Source: Falsirhodobacter sp. alg1 (lineage in GTDB: Bacteria > Pseudomonadota > Alphaproteobacteria > Rhodobacterales > Rhodobacteraceae). Taken from it: DNA of 64,000 bases. The position numbers were made by a program, and so were the translations under genes. The stretch's first letter is position 1, and each line of letters opens with the position of its first letter. Below the pieces are notes generated by a model. It was not told the origin of the DNA, did not search any database, and saw only the letters and a program-made list of their open reading frames with translations. Location of the stretch: NCBI RefSeq assembly GCF_000739715.2, contig NZ_BBJC02000001.1, positions 511,315 through 575,314 of the forward strand, given 5' to 3'. Below, piece after piece: positions 63,246-64,000 of the stretch.

Positions 63246-64000
63246 ATGAAAATACTGTTTTTAGGCGATGTAATGGGGCGTGCGGGTCGGTCAGCGGTGG
63301 CCGAGCGTTTGCCCAAGCTGCGAACCGACCTCGGTCTCGATTTCGTGGTAATCAATGGCGAGAATGCAAGCGGTGGGCGCGGTTTGACCGGGGCCCATGC
63401 CCGCCTGCTGTTCGAGGCGGGGGCGGATGCGATCACCCTGGGTGATCACGCCTTCGACCAGAAGGACATGCTGCAATATGCCGAAACCGAGCCGCGCATC
63501 ATCCGTCCGTTGAATTTTGCCAAGACCGCGCCGGGCAAGGGCGCGCGGGTGCTGAACGCCACCAACGGGCGCCGCGTGCTTGTCACGCAGGTTCTGGGGC
63601 AGGTGTTCATGAAGCGGGCCTATGACGATCCGTTCTCGGCGGTGGATACCGCCCTGAAGACGCATGGCGGATCGGTTCAGGCCGTGCTTGTCGATATGCA
63701 CTGTGAGGCGACCAGCGAGAAAATGGCCATGGGCCATTGGTGTGACGGGCGGGCCAGTTTGGTGGTCGGCACGCATACCCATATTCCAACCGGGGATGCG
63801 CAGATCCTGCCCGGGGGCACCGGCTATCTGACCGATGCCGGAATGTGTGGCGATTATGACAGCGTGATCGGCATGCAGAAGCTGGAACCGCTGCGCCGGT
63901 TCATTACCGGCATGCCGAAAGACAGGTTTGAACCGGCTGCTGGCCCTGCCACATTGTCCGGGGCGTTCGTGGAAACGGATGACCGGACGGGCAAGGCCAA
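63246..64000 (+). CDS. YmdB-family metallophosphoesterase (3' end beyond window)
   Basis: 251 codons are visible from the ATG at 63246, and the frame is still open at 64000. The product starts MKILFLGDVMGRAGR (metal Asp8), with Glu39 in NGENASGG, then LGDHAFDQ where Bacillus YmdB has Asn67-His68 (here Asp67-His68), and LVDMHCEATSEK and VVGTHTHIPTGD with further metal ligands. YmdB-type enzymes hydrolyse 2',3'-cyclic AMP and other cyclic nucleotides. Family length is about 265-280, so only the last residues are missing. Divergent from the helicase gene. Confidence 0.93.
   Translation, partial: MKILFLGDVMGRAGRSAVAERLPKLRTDLGLDFVVINGENASGGRGLTGAHARLLFEAGADAITLGDHAFDQKDMLQYAETEPRIIRPLNFAKTAPGKGARVLNATNGRRVLVTQVLGQVFMKRAYDDPFSAVDTALKTHGGSVQAVLVDMHCEATSEKMAMGHWCDGRASLVVGTHTHIPTGDAQILPGGTGYLTDAGMCGDYDSVIGMQKLEPLRRFITGMPKDRFEPAAGPATLSGAFVETDDRTGKA

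Noticed and set aside
1-64000. Prophage, transposon, toxin-antitoxin, CRISPR or defence genes
   Set aside because: None of the frames shows integrase, transposase, capsid, Cas, restriction or antitoxin features, no direct-repeat arrays were seen, and gene order is that of a core chromosome.
1-64000. tRNA or rRNA genes
   Set aside because: Gaps between genes are mostly under 130 bases and no cloverleaf with a TTCGANTC-type arm or rRNA-like block was recognised by eye; a tRNA finder was not available.

Overview
The window is a dense, GC-rich stretch of chromosome from an alphaproteobacterium, almost certainly of the order Rhodobacterales (Paracoccaceae/Roseobacter type). This rests on gene content and neighbourhoods: a fliL-motA-flhA-fliR-flhB operon divergent from fliF-fliH-fliN-fliP with a CtrA-like box between them, argH-lipoprotein-lysA, ftsEX-plsC, a D-amino-acid transaminase-dgcA-dgcN cluster, ETF-ubiquinone oxidoreductase next to a TPR gene and ispE, and yejABEF. 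Genes overlap by ATGA/TGATG junctions nearly everywhere. No rRNA, tRNA, IS element, prophage or CRISPR array was seen. Only one gene-free stretch exceeds 300 bases (24065-24494).

Layout. 1-11332: flagellar island. A leftward operon runs fliL, a 100-aa membrane protein, a MotE-like protein, motA, a 660-aa exported protein, an SltF-like lytic transglycosylase, flhA, fliR and flhB (cut by the window edge). A rightward operon carries fliF-fliH-fliN-fliP. 11448-13978: L,D-transpeptidase, terminator, panBC. 13985-20063 (leftward): pyk, rpmI, rplT, terminator, pheS, a YrhK-domain gene, pheT. 20194-24064: an N-formylglutamate amidohydrolase-family gene, a 59-aa exported peptide, and the leftward operon dgcN-dgcA-dat for D-glutamate use. 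24495-28422: accA, plsC, ftsX, ftsE, a zinc-ribbon membrane protein. 28423-33812 (leftward): argH, two tiny lipoproteins (one LptM-like), lysA, then a DUF4175 membrane protein. 33835-38982: thiol-disulfide protein, tag, a solo EAL protein, YdcH-like peptide, methyltransferase, DUF2007 protein, polyprenyl diphosphate synthase, ispE. 38966-47345: TPR protein, ETF-QO, greA, an unknown membrane protein, GNAT, azlCD, a lipoprotein, Sua5. 47352-58011: pheA, membrane cytochrome c, yejABEF, glycosyltransferase, terminator, D,D-carboxypeptidase with SPOR domain, HAD phosphatase. 58096-64000: clpS, RsmC-like methyltransferase, lipoprotein, hemF, Lhr-type helicase, and a YmdB-family phosphoesterase cut by the window edge.

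How the genes work together. Most are housekeeping: motility, pantothenate, aminoacyl-tRNA, lysine/arginine/phenylalanine, isoprenoid, fatty acid, haem and translation genes. The theme that recurs is cell-wall turnover and D-amino acids. It includes a flagellar lytic transglycosylase, an L,D-transpeptidase, a D,D-carboxypeptidase, FtsEX, a Yej importer of the kind shown to import muropeptides in Agrobacterium, and the dat-dgcA-dgcN route that turns D-glutamate into N-acetyl-L-glutamate. I found no defence island or obviously foreign segment. The most interesting leads are the periplasmic motility proteins next to motA, the amidohydrolase beside the dgc operon, the tiny lipoproteins in the argH-lysA operon, and the structured leader upstream of accA.
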